64,000 bases of DNA from Chinchilla lanigera (taxonomy: Eukaryota > Chordata > Mammalia > Rodentia > Chinchillidae), in the NCBI RefSeq assembly GCF_000276665.1, contig NW_004955472.1, positions 9,993,628 to 10,057,627 of the forward strand. The letters are read 5' to 3'. Shown piece after piece: positions 45,715 to 56,252 of this stretch. Under the pieces are notes generated by a model. It saw nothing but the letters and a program-made list of their open reading frames with translations. It made no database searches and was not told where the DNA came from. Position numbers and translations under genes: made by a program. How positions within the stretch are numbered: position 1 is the stretch's first letter; each line of letters opens with the position of its first letter.

Positions 45715-47310
45715 AGAAACCCCAAAATACTAACCCTAAGAAAACAATACAAAGAATCAAGGAATGGAAGAGTTGGTTCTTTGAAAGATTAAAAAATAGA
45801 CACACCTTTAGCCAACCTCATCCAAAAAAGGAAAGGAAAGACCCAAATCCATGCAGTTAAGAGTGAAAAGGGAAGAAATCACAACAGATCCCTGTGGAAA
45901 TCCAGAAGCACATGAATACCTACTTTGAAACCTGTACTGACAAAAATACAAAATTCAGAAGAAATGAGTAGATTCCTAAATACATATGAATCACCAAAGC
46001 TCTACCAAGAAAATATAAAAGTTCTAAACAATTCAATATCAGCCAATAAAACTGAAGAAGTTAAAAAAAAAAAAAGCTACAAAGAAAAGTCTGGATCCAA
46101 AGGGACTCACTGCTGAATTCCACGAGGACTTCATGGAAGATCTAATGCTGCTACTTCTCAAACTCTTCATGGAAGATCTAATGCTGCTACTGAAAAGGAA
46201 ACAATACACTCAAACTCATTCTTGAGAGAAATCTCCCCCTGATACCAAAACCAGAGATGGACCCAATCGTAAAAGCAAACTACAGGTTAGTCCTTTCCAT
46301 AAACATAGATGCAAAAATCCTCGGTAAGATACTGGCAAATAGAATGCAGCAAATTATCAAAAAGATTATGCACCATGACCAAGCAGGATTCATTCCCAGG
46401 ATGCAGGGATGGTCCACCAGGGATGGTTCATCCAAAAAACATACATAAATCAGTAAATAGAGTACAACACATTGACAGAACCAAGGACAAAAACCACAGA
46501 CAAAAGTGCAGAAAAAGCATTTGACAAACTGACTATTGCCATCTTCCCCAGAAACATGGAATAAATTAAATTTGTAAACTAAGTTACTATTGTAGTTCTG
46601 GAAACAGCAAGATCATTAGACAAGAGAAAGAAATAAAAGAAATATGGATAAGAGAGGAAGAAGTGAAATTATCATTATGCAGATGGTATGATATTCTGCA
46701 TTGAACAGTCCAAACACTCCTTCAAAAGTCTCCTAGATGTAATAACCAAATTTGGAAGTATAGAAGGATATGAAATCAATAGTATTACTGTACACAAATA
46801 ACAAACTCAATGAGAAAGAAATTAGGAAAACAACAATTTTCAAAATATCATACTTAGGCATCAATCTAATGAAGGGAGTAAAAGACCTTTACATTAAAAA
46901 CTACAGTACTCTGAAAAAGCAGATCAAAGAGGACATCAGAAAATGGAAACATATCCCATGTTCTTGGATAGCTAGAAACAATATGGTAAAAATAGCCATA
47001 CTTCCAAAACTTATACACATATTTAATGCAATCCTGATCAAAATATCACTAGCATATCTCACAGAATTAGAGAAAACAATTCTAAAATTCACATGGAACC
47101 AGAAGAAACTTAAAGTAGCAAAGTCAACTCTGGGCAACAAAGGCAAAGCAGGGAGAATCACAATCCCTGACTTGAAATTAGACTACAAAGCTACCATAAC
47201 AAAAACGGTATGGTACTGGCTAGAAAATAGACACAAAAATCAAATTTCTTATGATGAATATGATCATTATGTATGGCAAAAATGTACCAACAAAAGTAAA
47301 TTTTAAAATA
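45715..47310 (+). mobile_element. L1 LINE fragment, best preserved in window
   Basis: A truncated L1 beginning inside ORF2 just before the RT domain, with homology in order across its length up to the region after the RT. It ends near 47310 without a clear poly(A) tail. A 36-bp in-frame duplication lies at 46129-46191. Several frameshifts and deletions (for example about 46500-46620) inactivate it. Confidence 0.92.
45720..47306 (+). pseudogene. L1 ORF2 reverse transcriptase remnant
   Basis: Recognisable peptides in order: KEWKSWFFERLKN (45750-45800), EEMSRFLNTYESPKLYQENI (45957-46020), [20 protein letters not shown] followed by HHDQAGFIP (46300-46400), a shifted-frame RTKDKNH (46470-46500), then YADGMI at 46676-46693 where L1 has the catalytic (F/Y)ADD box. 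The second Asp codon is GGT (Gly), so the RT active site is lost. The last open frame, 46770-47306, reads SYLGINLMKGVKDLYIKNY, IPCSWIARNNMVKIAILPK and KATITKTVWYWLENRHKNQ, the region after the RT domain. The family normally has about 1,275 residues; only parts remain. Confidence 0.9.
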
Positions 47311-48949
47311 CATCTAAATATAAGATTAAATCTCAAAAACAAAAGAAAGAATTTTCATCTGGAAGTTTCAGGTTGATGGTCTGACTGAAGATGTTAATCT
47401 CAGGCAAAGAACATTAACATTGCTGATGGTTTTTGAAGCAGGCAAATGCCTGGGATGCTGTTTGAGATATTGCTACCTCAAGAAATGTATTTTGTCTTCT
47501 AAGACAGTTATGTCATTCTGTTGAGGATTTCCAGGGGTTTCAACCTAGGTGGACATTCTGTTATTTGGGATGGTGAACAATACACCTCCCTACATGCCTC
47601 TTCATGAAAACTCCTATGCTTGTGCAGCTCAAGGGATCAGTAGATGAATATGAAGCATAATTCAACAGGGCATTCTCCCTCACACTTAAGTTTGACCTTG
47701 ACATCAAACGCTGGGGCAGAGAGAGTGAGCAACCTCACAGTGAGATGGTTGCCCACATGTGAGGACAGAGCTGTACATATGAACTGATGCCCCAGTACCA
47801 CAATGTGTGTGCAGTTCCATGGGCAGTGGGGATGCTTGTCTTCGGGCACAAGATAAAGGCTTAACTTTTCAGGTAAGTAATGTCATTATTTCTGTTTTCT
47901 TGGTGCAGAAAATTAAAACTGAGAAATATTAAAGAGTCTATGCAGAGGCCTGGACTTAAAGTGGCTGGATTTAAGGTTCTCTCTGACACCATCAGCAATC
48001 ACATGGCTAGGCCATGTAGGCTTGAAGTTCTGGGGTGAGTCAAGAGTCCACCTTCCTTGTGCCTGGGCTTCCCCCTGTTTCTCTGCTCTCCAGCCACACC
48101 ACACCCCCACTCCACCCTGAGAAATCTTCGTTAGTGTTAGGGCTTCATTAGGGATGGAAGCCCCCAAATCCAGCCATCATGCAAGATTTTAATGTGAAAT
48201 TTCACAACTACCTTGAATATGAGGGGAGAGCAACAGAAATATTTACATTAAAAGATTAACACAGTTTCCTTTAGTTTAATGAAGAAGAAGAGAATCAAAG
48301 ACTTGAAAGCGTGAGATATTCCATTTATCATTAAAGTCTTATATTAGAAAGATCCAGAAGATACAACTTTCACTCATAAAAGCTTCAAGATTACTCTTGT
48401 GTATAGACCAACACAGACCTCCTGGTAGGTAAAACAATCAGTGATTGAGAAACAAAAAAGATAACTGAATTCCAGAGCGGCAGGGGAGTATGTCACCACT
48501 CTGGAGCCAAAAGCAAGGTAGACATGATTACTTCAGGGACAGCAGAGTCAAAGTAGTAGTCAAAATAGTCTACACACTGTTACCTATGAAATTGGCTAAA
48601 TAAGCAGCAAAGGGCTCCTACAAATAAAATAAATAAGAAATTTGTTTGATTATTGTTTAATCTGTATAAGCACAAACATTGTAGGTCAAATGAATGAAAG
48701 TCTAATGTGAATTATAAAAATTCAGAGTCATCGTCCTTCAACCAATTTCCAGATTTAAACCAGTTTACAAAAACAGAATCCTTTGAATAAAGAGAAGACC
48801 ATTTCATTTTGAGGAGCATCATGGCTTGTATCTAGATGTCCCTTGCAAATCTTAGTGCACTCAAAGGTAGGGCTTTTCAGAGCTGGCTGGATCTAGATTG
48901 TGTGATACTGGGATTAAGGCTGTATGGTACTAAATTAAATTCACTGGTT
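47311..48949. other. Unassigned sequence
   Basis: 47600-47870 has higher GC and a 70-codon minus frame (47637-47849) without a domain. 47885-47990 weakly resembles MIR. No gene supported. Confidence 0.45.
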
Positions 48950-49262
48950 GGGATTAACATTGTTCTGGGTGCAGCTGAATGGATTTTCTGAAAACAGAAG
49001 CCCCACCTTGCATGTGAGTATCACCAAACAAAAGGCTTACAACGTGGATGACATAAAAGGGAAAGGTAGGTTCTGTGTTTGCTGTTTGCTGCTTAATGCC
49101 TTCTACCTATCATGCCATGAACTGTCTCTCCTCTGTGATGACCCTGCAGCATGTCACCTGCCTGAATCCAACGATGGACTGAAACCTCTATAAAATGTGA
49201 GCCCAATTAAACCTCTCCTCCTTTAACTTTGGGTGTCAGGTATTTGTCTTAGCAATGAGAAA
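48950..49262 (+). mobile_element. MaLR-type (ORR1-like) LTR
   Basis: CATGAACTGTCTCTCCTCTG, ATCCAACGATGGACTGAAAC, CTATAAAATGTGAGCCCAAT, TAAACCTCTCCTCCTTTAAC and a closing TATTTGTCTTAGCAATGAGA match a rodent MaLR 3' LTR half. The 5' edge is uncertain. The frame at 48948-49193 is a chance reading. Confidence 0.7.
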
Positions 49263-49689
49263 AGCAACTAAGAAGAGGAGGAAGGCTGTTCAGATGCTAT
49301 TAAAAATGTAATTGTTAATTATTCTCCCACATTTCTCCAAAGGGACCAATAGCCTTTTATCAGAGAAACTGTATATTACAGAAAAGGAAGTAATCAAACT
49401 TTTCAAAGACCACTGGACATTGACACTGATTCTGAACTAATGCTAATCCAGAAGTAAGACATCACATGGCCCACACTCCTGAGAGTTTTAACTGAGTTCC
49501 TTCTCACTCTGAGTCTAATGGGCCCATAAACCTACCCTGTGGTATTTGCATGGTTCCAGAATGCACAGCTAGCCACACCTCATAACAGTAGGATGCTCAG
49601 TTGCCTCTTTGATCTGTAGAGCAAGGGTTTGTAATGTAGGAAAAGTCAAGTGGCAGCTGGAATTGCAAGCATGTGCCACCACTCCCGGC

Positions 49690-50480
49690 CCTGAATTATC
49701 CTAAATTTAACCAGATAGTGACTCCAGCTGGAGCAGCTGTGCTAAACGTGTTTAAAATTGCTAGATCATGTTTGCATATTCTCTGGAACCTGTATGTAGT
49801 TGAATGTGGCAAATGCTATTTCTTCATAATTTCCCAGAAGGCCCAATGAAGCCATTTGCTTTCAGCTGGCTAGGTCAGCAATATGTTTTCACCATGCGAT
49901 TTCAACGGGTTTATAAAGTCTCTAACTGTATGTAGTAATTTAATTATAGGAATTTTGATTATCTTTCCTTTCTACATGATCTAGTGCTGGTTCATTACAT
50001 TGATATCAATGCGCTAAGTGTCCTACTGAGAAAGGAGTAGCAAATAGTCAAGACTCACCAATAAGCCACCTGTGTGTCACAGGGTAGGTGACAAACCCAC
50101 CTGACATTCAGGAGCTGTCTACCTTAGTGAAAGTACTAGGAGGGTGGGGGTGGGAGGCATCTTGATATGTCCTTCCTAGGATGAAAGACAAGTACGTGCA
50201 TCTGGTCTCTTCTACAACCAAGAAATAAGGACAATGTCTCTGGATTTTGGAGCTAACGTATTCTTCAACTGGATGTGTGATCTTAACCAGTTTGCTGAAT
50301 AACACCAAACCTGCTCTTTTTAATAGGACCCAACTTAACAGAAGGCTTTGCAGCAGGTCCAAGCTACTGTGCAAGTTTTTGCCACTTGAGCCGTAAGGTC
50401 TAGCATATGTAGTGCTTTAGACATCAGTGGCAGATAGAAATGCTGCTTGGAGAATTTGGAGAGCCCTATGCATGGATATG
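49690..50480 (+). pseudogene. ERVL reverse transcriptase/RNase H pseudogene
   Basis: In the reading frame around 49993-50007 the sequence encodes H-Y-I-D-I: the first Asp of the expected Y-x-D-D catalytic box is kept (50002-50004) but the second position is Ile. The flanking RT and connection regions are recognisable at nucleotide level only, with frequent frame disruption. The longest minus-strand frames here (50108-50374, 50335-50628) are shadows. Confidence 0.8.
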
Positions 50481-50959
50481 GATTTGCCTGCCCTAAACAC
50501 AGTCCTTCTGTCAAAATTCCAATCTGAAGACTTAGAGAATGCCTGTCAATCATCACAGAATTCCACATAACACTGGTGCTAATCAAGGACCTCACTTCAC
50601 TGCCAAATAAATGCAGCAATGGGTCCATATCATGGAATTCACCAGTCTTATGATGTTCTTACTGTAGTGAAGCACCTGGGTTGATAGGGCTACAGAATGG
50701 GATGCTGAAGATATTTTACAGGTCCAACTAGGTAGTAATAGCTTATATGCCTGAGACAAGGTTCTCTAAGATGCTGAACATGCTCCAAATCAGTATCCAA
50801 TATAATGTGCTATTGTTCCAACAATCAAATATCAAGGGTCCAGAAATCCATGGGTGCAAATTGAGTGATGTGACTCACCATCACATCTAGTGGTCTTTTA
50901 TCACATTTTTATTTCTGTTCCTAGGACTTTGTGCTCTGGCAATCTGAATATTTTTGTTC

Positions 50960-51300
50960 AACAGGGAAGAGTCCTTCTACCAGGAAACACAATGATTCCA
51001 CCAACCTGAAAGTTAAGACACACCCACTTTGGGCTCCTCTTGCCTTGAGTTACTTCATAACTAGCAAAATGCCCAATTATTTCAACAGGCAAGGAAAGGA
51101 GTGAAAAAGTTGGCTGCAATGATTGGTCTGATCTACCAAGTGGAAACTACACTGCTGCCTTATAATAGAAATAAAGAAGAGTTATGGCTAAAATATAGGA
51201 AATACCTTAGAGCATCTGTTAGCTTACTGTGGCTTCTTATTAAGGTCATAGAAAATTACAATAACCCAAACAAGACTGGCCTACAAGGGACTCCTACCAT
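50960..51300 (+). pseudogene. ERVL dUTPase-region pseudogene
   Basis: The plus-strand segment includes TTTGGGCTCCTCTTGCCTTG and a short open frame 51101-51304 (AAMIGLIYQVETTLLPYNR), corresponding to the dUTPase-encoding end of ERVL pol. dUTPases normally hydrolyse dUTP to limit uracil incorporation into DNA. This copy is truncated and without a continuous frame. Confidence 0.72.
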
Positions 51301-51442
51301 ATAGGAATGAATCTTTAGGGTACTCCACATAGATGACACCAGGCAGCAAGTCACCTGCCGAGGACAAAGGAATACAAAAGAGGAATGAGTAAAGGTCATG
51401 CCCGCTATAACTATGTGGCCAGTTATAGAAATAAGGATTATA

Positions 51443-51576
51443 TTGCATATTGTTATCGTCAAAGTGGTTGCTCACATAACCAGATGTAGGCACATAAGCT
51501 TGATCAAACAATAAGATATTAACTGTTGTTTTGAATAAACCAACAGAAATTTGTAGTACAATTATCTTAGCTATCT

Positions 51577-51618
<42 letters not shown>

Positions 51619-51664
51619 CATAATTTTCCCTTCCTTCTTTCCTTCTTTTCTCTTTATAATAAAA
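51443..51664. mobile_element. Insert in ERVL flanked by 16-bp direct repeats
   Basis: AGAAATAAGGATTATA occurs at 51427-51442 and 51665-51680, and the ERVL-like sequence resumes after the second copy. The insert contains GAATAAACC near 51535, a (TG)n(TA)n microsatellite, a pyrimidine-rich stretch and a short A-rich end (ATAATAAAA). This layout suggests LINE-driven retroposition of an unidentified ~222-bp sequence. A segmental duplication is the alternative. Confidence 0.6.
51577..51618 (+). repeat. (TG)n(TA)n microsatellite
   Basis: About 14 TG units (51577-51605) followed by about 6 TA units. Confidence 0.95.
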
Positions 51665-52017
51665 AGAAATAAGGATTATAATAGTTATATTTTTCCTTAT
51701 TTTGTTATGAATATATCCTGTGTGTATGTATCTTTGTCTTTTTTCATCACTATTTCATCATGTATATAACATGCATTGAACTTATACCATAGTATTTCAA
51801 TATTATTGATTTCACATCATAATATTTAAGTTGGGGACCTGCAAGGAGGAGAGTGCATGTCATTCAGGACTTTACCTCTTTTCTATGGAAGGAATGAATG
51901 CATCCTGATGGTACATGGGAGAGCTGTACCATGCTGGCTGACTCAGAGCCTTCTCATTGTCTTTCTTTGGAGATTCTGGTTTAAGCAGTGTGGGTGCCAA
52001 GTTGAAAAGGAACGGAC

Positions 52018-52200
52018 TGGTAACAGTTAATTTTATGTGTTGCCTTGAGCAGTAACAGGGTATCAAAGTTGTTTCCTGATATGTCTGTAAGGCTGTTTCA
52101 GGTGAGATTAACATTTGAATCAGTCGCTTCCGTAAATACTCCTCCCTCCAATGTACATGGGCATTATGCAAACTTGGAGGGTTTGAATGGAACAAATACA
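52018..52200 (+). mobile_element. MLT2-like ERVL 3' LTR, truncated
   Basis: Begins TGGTAACAGTTAATTTTATG immediately after the polypurine tract and includes GATTAACATTTGAATCAGTC and TGAATGGAACAAATA. Only the first ~180 bp of the LTR remain. The 107-codon minus frame 51872-52195 is a shadow across the pol/LTR junction. Confidence 0.78.
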
Positions 52201-52614
52201 GAAAAAAAGCTTACTATTTGACACTCTTGATGGAAAACAAGCAAACAAACAAACCAAAAAGTGAAGAGTTGTACAAGTAAAACTAAATTTTAAATTTCTT
52301 GTCTCCTACCGTAGCACAATTTCCAGCAAGCCCTTTAAAGTGAACCTTATTTCAAAAATGAGGTAAAAGAATATGTAAGTATGTGTTAAATCATTAATGG
52401 TAGAACACTGAATATCAGTAAATAGGCAGCTATTCTGCAAAACATGCTTCTCACTACCACATAGTCCATTGAATTATGGACTAATTAGCCTCCCTCCTTT
52501 TTTATCCTCTACAATAATTATCATCAGCTGATAAATTATAATTTTACTTGATGCTTTTTGTACTCTATATGTACCCATTAGAATAAGATCATAAAAAGAG
52601 AGAATTCTGTCAGT
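52201..52614. other. Unassigned AT-rich sequence
   Basis: No gene or repeat recognised. Confidence 0.5.
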
Positions 52615-52682
52615 GCTGTTTACTGCTTGGGAAAGTACCTTAAACATTGTAGGTGCTCATCAAATATGCGTTTTAAAGATAA
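52615..52682 (-). repeat. MIR fragment, antisense
   Basis: CATTGTAGGTGCTCATCAAA TATGCG matches the far end of the MIR reverse complement. Confidence 0.5.
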
Positions 52683-53679
52683 TAATCAAAGGGAAAATGA
52701 AATATAAAAATTGACGTCTCCCCTTAAGTGGCAAGTAGTACTGAATGCTATGTAAAATTTAGCAAAACTGCTTTATCTTTTCTCACTTCAGTTGGAGTGC
52801 AAGGAGAAAGAAACTTACAGAAGCAGTTAAACTCCTTCTTATTAACATTGAAACATACAGTCAGAAGTCATTCTATTACACAGCTTCTTTATTCTAATGG
52901 AGAAGCTATCAGAACATAGATAAAGAGAATTAGCTCGCTTGTAATTAGACTTCTGGGACACTAAAGGATAACTGTTTCAGTTTCAACAGCCTATCCTGAA
53001 TACATTAAATATACAGTATTACATTGACAAAATGAAAAAAGTGGCATTAGCATGCACTTAAGCAGTGCATGTTTGTTAGGAATTTCCCTGTTCAGTAGTG
53101 GTACAAGCTGTTTACAAAGCACTTCTACAAAGTGTCCCATCATAATGCATAGCACGAATGAGAGACATTCGTAAAAGAAATTTGCATTCTAGAAGCAATG
53201 TTTCTAATTGGTGATTATCTGCGATATTGACCTATGTACTGAGATGATTAGAAACTGTCTCAGGTAATTCTAATGCACTGATTTGTTGTTGATGCTGTTG
53301 TCTTTTAGTTCAATTTGCTTTTCTTTGAAAGGAGCTGGATGTGGTAATGACCGGATTGTATTCTCTGCCATCCCATCACTCCCCCAGCTTCATTCTCTAA
53401 TCTTTTCCCCAACTTCAGACCTTTGGTACTATTATTCCAGAAGTTTATCCATCCAGCTGATCATATTTCCAGAAGGAGAACCATGTTTATGACACCCACA
53501 GAGTTTAGGACCTCATACTCCTCCCAGCTGGCCGGGAAGGTGCTGATGTTAGGTCAGCAGAACTACATTCTTAGCACTTCCACAGCTGCTGGCCCTGCCC
53601 CAGGCTTCAGTACTTGCTGGACTTTTGTGTTCAGACCTACTCTTTCGTCTGCACAGTCCTCTGTCCTCACATAAAAAAT
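52683..53679. other. Unassigned sequence
   Basis: Overlapping frames 53283-53492 and 53423-53674 have no domains; 52728-52919 likewise. No splice structure supported. Confidence 0.45.
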
Positions 53680-53860
53680 CGAACTTATTACCATGATCTA
53701 TAAACCCCTATGCGATCCAGTCTCAGCCCCTCTTTCCCATTTAATTCTACAAGCAGCACTTTGTGCACCTCTGGCTGCCTTGCTTGTCCTCAAATGACAA
53801 AACACACTCAGAAATTTCTAGGTATATTTTGCCTTCTCACTGAATAAAAGGTATGATGCC
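53680..53860 (-). repeat. L2 LINE fragment, antisense
   Basis: ATCGAACTTATTACCATGAT, CTATAAACCCCTATGCGATC, CAGTCTCAGCCCCTCTTTCC, TGTGCACCTCTGGCTGCCTT and GCTTGTCCTCAAATGACAAA follow the antisense L2 order. Confidence 0.7.
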
Positions 53861-54374
53861 ATAAAGTACATTCCATAAATTACTATTTACCAACAACTAC
53901 CATAGGCTTTGCCTTTTATTCTCTACTTCTGAATTACTCAACCTTAGAGGATGAGAGGATTTATTTGTGCCCTTTTTAGGAAAGAAGGTAGAGGAAGAAA
54001 GCTATGGAAGCAGGTAAGGAGGAGGAGACAAAGGAGAGAAGGGATGAAAGAAGATGTCTTTCCCTTTCACCCTTTGAGTATCTTATCAGGATTATTTTCT
54101 CCTGCATTTATGTCCAATCCTTTTCATTCTCCACAATCTTTTTCTCAGGCATCCTTTGAGTTGTTTTCAAATAGGAAGTTCTCATGCAGAAGTCCTCATA
54201 TCCTTTCACTGTTTCTTCCCAGGCCCACTATCCTTAATAGATATCTTCTTGATCTTGGTATTTGGTATCTTCCTATTATGTTCTTAAAATGAAAATTATC
54301 ATCTCCACGAGTACCCAGGATTGCTCAGGTATTTTTCTTTCTGTTCTTTTTTTGTATCTTGTTGCACAGTTTTA
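53861..54374. other. Unassigned sequence
   Basis: A purine-rich tract (53975-54055) creates the basic-rich start of a 113-codon frame at 53951-54292, which has no recognisable domain; probably not a gene. Confidence 0.45.
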
Positions 54375-54860
54375 TTTTAGTTTCTGATGCTGTAAGACAA
54401 ATTACTATAAACTTAGTGGTTTAAACCAACCCCCACTTATTTTTTCACAGTTCTATTCAGGAGAAGTGCAAGCTGGATTTTCTGCCCCAGGTTCACTGAG
54501 GTAATATCAAGCTCTTATTTAGGGTTACCATTTTCTTCTAGGCTTTGGAATTCTTTTTCAAACTCACTAGTTTTTACCACAATTTGTTCTCTTCTGGCTG
54601 TAGGACCTGTCTCTGTTGTCACACTAGCAGTCAACCATGAACCGCTGTTCCAGGATCCTTGCCACACACACACTTTCATCTTAGCAGGAGAACGCCCTCC
54701 CTCACATTTTATCACTCTCTTTTCCTCTGTGAATAGACTTAAGGGAACTTTGGCCTTAAATGCCTCATGTAGTAGGGTCAAAACTACCAAGATGATCTTT
54801 CTCAAGGCCAACTGCATTATATCACAATTTAATTATAGAATTAAAAGCTACCATAGCCAC
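54375..54860 (-). mobile_element. MLT1-like LTR, antisense
   Basis: GATGCTGTAAGACAAATTAC, TATAAACTTAGTGGTTTAAA and ACTTATTTTTTCACAGTTCT are the reverse complement of the 3' end of an MLT1-class LTR. The interior is diverged and the far edge is estimated. The 100-codon minus frame 54515-54817 lies inside it and is not a gene. Confidence 0.65.
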
Positions 54861-55342
54861 AACCTGGAGGATGTAGAGGAAAATACTGGAAGACAAAATT
54901 CTGTCTACTACTAATGTAACAAGAAGTCCAAATATAACAAAAAGGAGTTTTTGGTTTTCTAACCACATTTGTTATGATTCCACCCAGTGTCAGACTCAAA
55001 TATTTGTCCTTAAGGAATCTTTTTTTCCATCACCTCTCTGCAAGTATAGCCCAACTTGGGAAAAGCCCACACATTTAGTCCATAAGACAAAAATCACTAA
55101 AAAGATACCTTTTTTGGAATACTTCCTTTAACTGTCATAGTTGTACTTTAAGAATGCTTCTTTAATTTCTCCTATTAAATTATTCTTATTAAAATATATG
55201 TACATAGTTTAAGAACCAAATCCTACCACAAAACTTGTAATGAAAATTCATCATCTTACATTCCATGTTCTTCTGAACTTTGAGTCTCATTCTACAGGAA
55301 GAATAGACTTCACTGGTATTAGCTGCTTTGTATGTGCACTTA
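54861..55342. other. Unassigned sequence
   Basis: No gene or repeat recognised. Confidence 0.5.
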
Positions 55343-55400
<58 letters not shown>

Positions 55401-55446
55401 TGAGAGTGAGACAGAGAGACAGAGATAGACAGAGAGACAGAGAGAT
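55343..55446 (+). repeat. (TG)n(AG)n compound microsatellite
   Basis: About 11 TG units, then about 15 AG units grading into GAGACAGAGA-type units. The frames at 55189-55458 (-) and 55328-55516 (+), with Leu-Ser and Arg-Glu runs, are translations of it. Confidence 0.97.
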
Positions 55447-55544
55447 TAAGACATCCATATGCTCTGAAATTGGAAGAATGGCAACCTTAAATAATGCCAG
55501 GATTTCATTTCAGTGAAATCTTGAGCAGAGAATCCATCTTGATC

Positions 55545-55775
55545 TTGTGATATACATATAGAATTATGAATTTTGGGGGCCTGATTTTTTAAAATTCTTT
55601 ATATGACCTAGATAAAAGCCTTTTGTCTGAGGGATAGTTGGCTAAAATTTTTTCCCAATTCATGGGTTTTCTTTTTACTCTGTTGGTGATTTCTTTTGAT
55701 GTGCAAAACTTTTCGATAAGATCAGATCCCAGTTGATTCTTTGAAGTGTTTCTTGTTTAGTGAATCTCTATATTA
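55545..55775 (-). mobile_element. L1 ORF2 C-terminal fragment, antisense
   Basis: AGATAAAAGCCTTTTGTCTG, TAAAATTTTTTCCCAATTCA, TTTACTCTGTTGGTGATTTC and TTTTGATGTGCAAAACTTTT are the reverse complement of the L1 ORF2 C-terminal region. Confidence 0.8.
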
Positions 55776-56094
55776 TTTCTAATTTTTTATTATAATTTAT
55801 TCTCTTTACTGGTTTGATCAATCTTGCCTTCTTACATCTGGTAATCTGAGCAACTTCATTGAAGATAACAATATGTAATATAACAATCACTGTTAATTCC
55901 TATCATTCTGGTTGGAAACCCTGTATCATTTTTATTGTTTTTGTGTTGTTTTGTTTTTGTCTATGTTGTTGTTATTTTATTATTGGTTCTATTTTATTTA
56001 AAATTAAATAATAGAATTATGAAGTAAAAACTGAGTGTTGTTTTAAGCCACTAAGTTTGTGGTAATTTGCATTTGGTATCAAAAGAATAATACA
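55776..56094. other. Unassigned T-rich sequence
   Basis: Contains a motif (GATAACAATATGTAATATAA) shared with 42450-42465. No gene. Confidence 0.45.
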
Positions 56095-56252
56095 GCTAGG
56101 CGTGGTGACACACACCTGTAATCCCAGCAATCTGGAGCCTGAGGCAGGAGGATCACTGAAAGTTTGAAACCAGCCTGGGATATAAAATGAGCTCAAAGCC
56201 AGCCTAAACTATGTAGTGAGACCCTGTCTCAAAAAGACAAAAAGAAAAAACT
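56095..56252 (+). mobile_element. B1 SINE
   Basis: GCTAGGCGTGGTGACACACA, CCTGTAATCCCAGCAATCTG, GAGGCAGGAGGATCACTGAA, both halves of the internal duplication and AGACCCTGTCTCAAAAAGAC. Confidence 0.93.

Larger units (their letters stand above)
49290..52017 (+). mobile_element. ERVL internal (pol) remnant
   Basis: Nucleotide homology to ERVL pol is recognisable co-linearly: protease/RT start (49320-49665), RT (49690-50100), tether/RNase H (50110-50480), integrase-like (50640-50830), then the dUTPase-containing 3' end of pol (50960-51300) that is characteristic of ERVL. A short env-less tail follows, up to a polypurine tract GAAAAGGAACGGA (52003-52016). Many indels and stops make it non-functional. 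The MaLR LTR before it is not clearly its own 5' LTR, and gag is not seen. An extra 222-bp insert lies at 51443-51664. Confidence 0.85.

Noticed and set aside
46770..47306. 178-codon frame as an intact protein
   Set aside because: It is the decayed post-RT part of L1 ORF2, out of frame with the preceding RT pieces.
48950..49262. This LTR as the 5' LTR of the ERVL at 49290
   Set aside because: Its 3' half looks MaLR-like, whereas the 3' LTR at 52018 looks MLT2-like; adjacency alone does not pair them.
49640..49692. Antisense B1 fragment (GCAAGCATGTGCCACCACTC)
   Set aside because: Suggestive, but only about 30 bp and lying within the ERVL match; too short to list as an element.
55189..55516. 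Leu/Ser-rich and Arg/Glu-rich frames
   Set aside because: They are translations of the TG/AG microsatellite.
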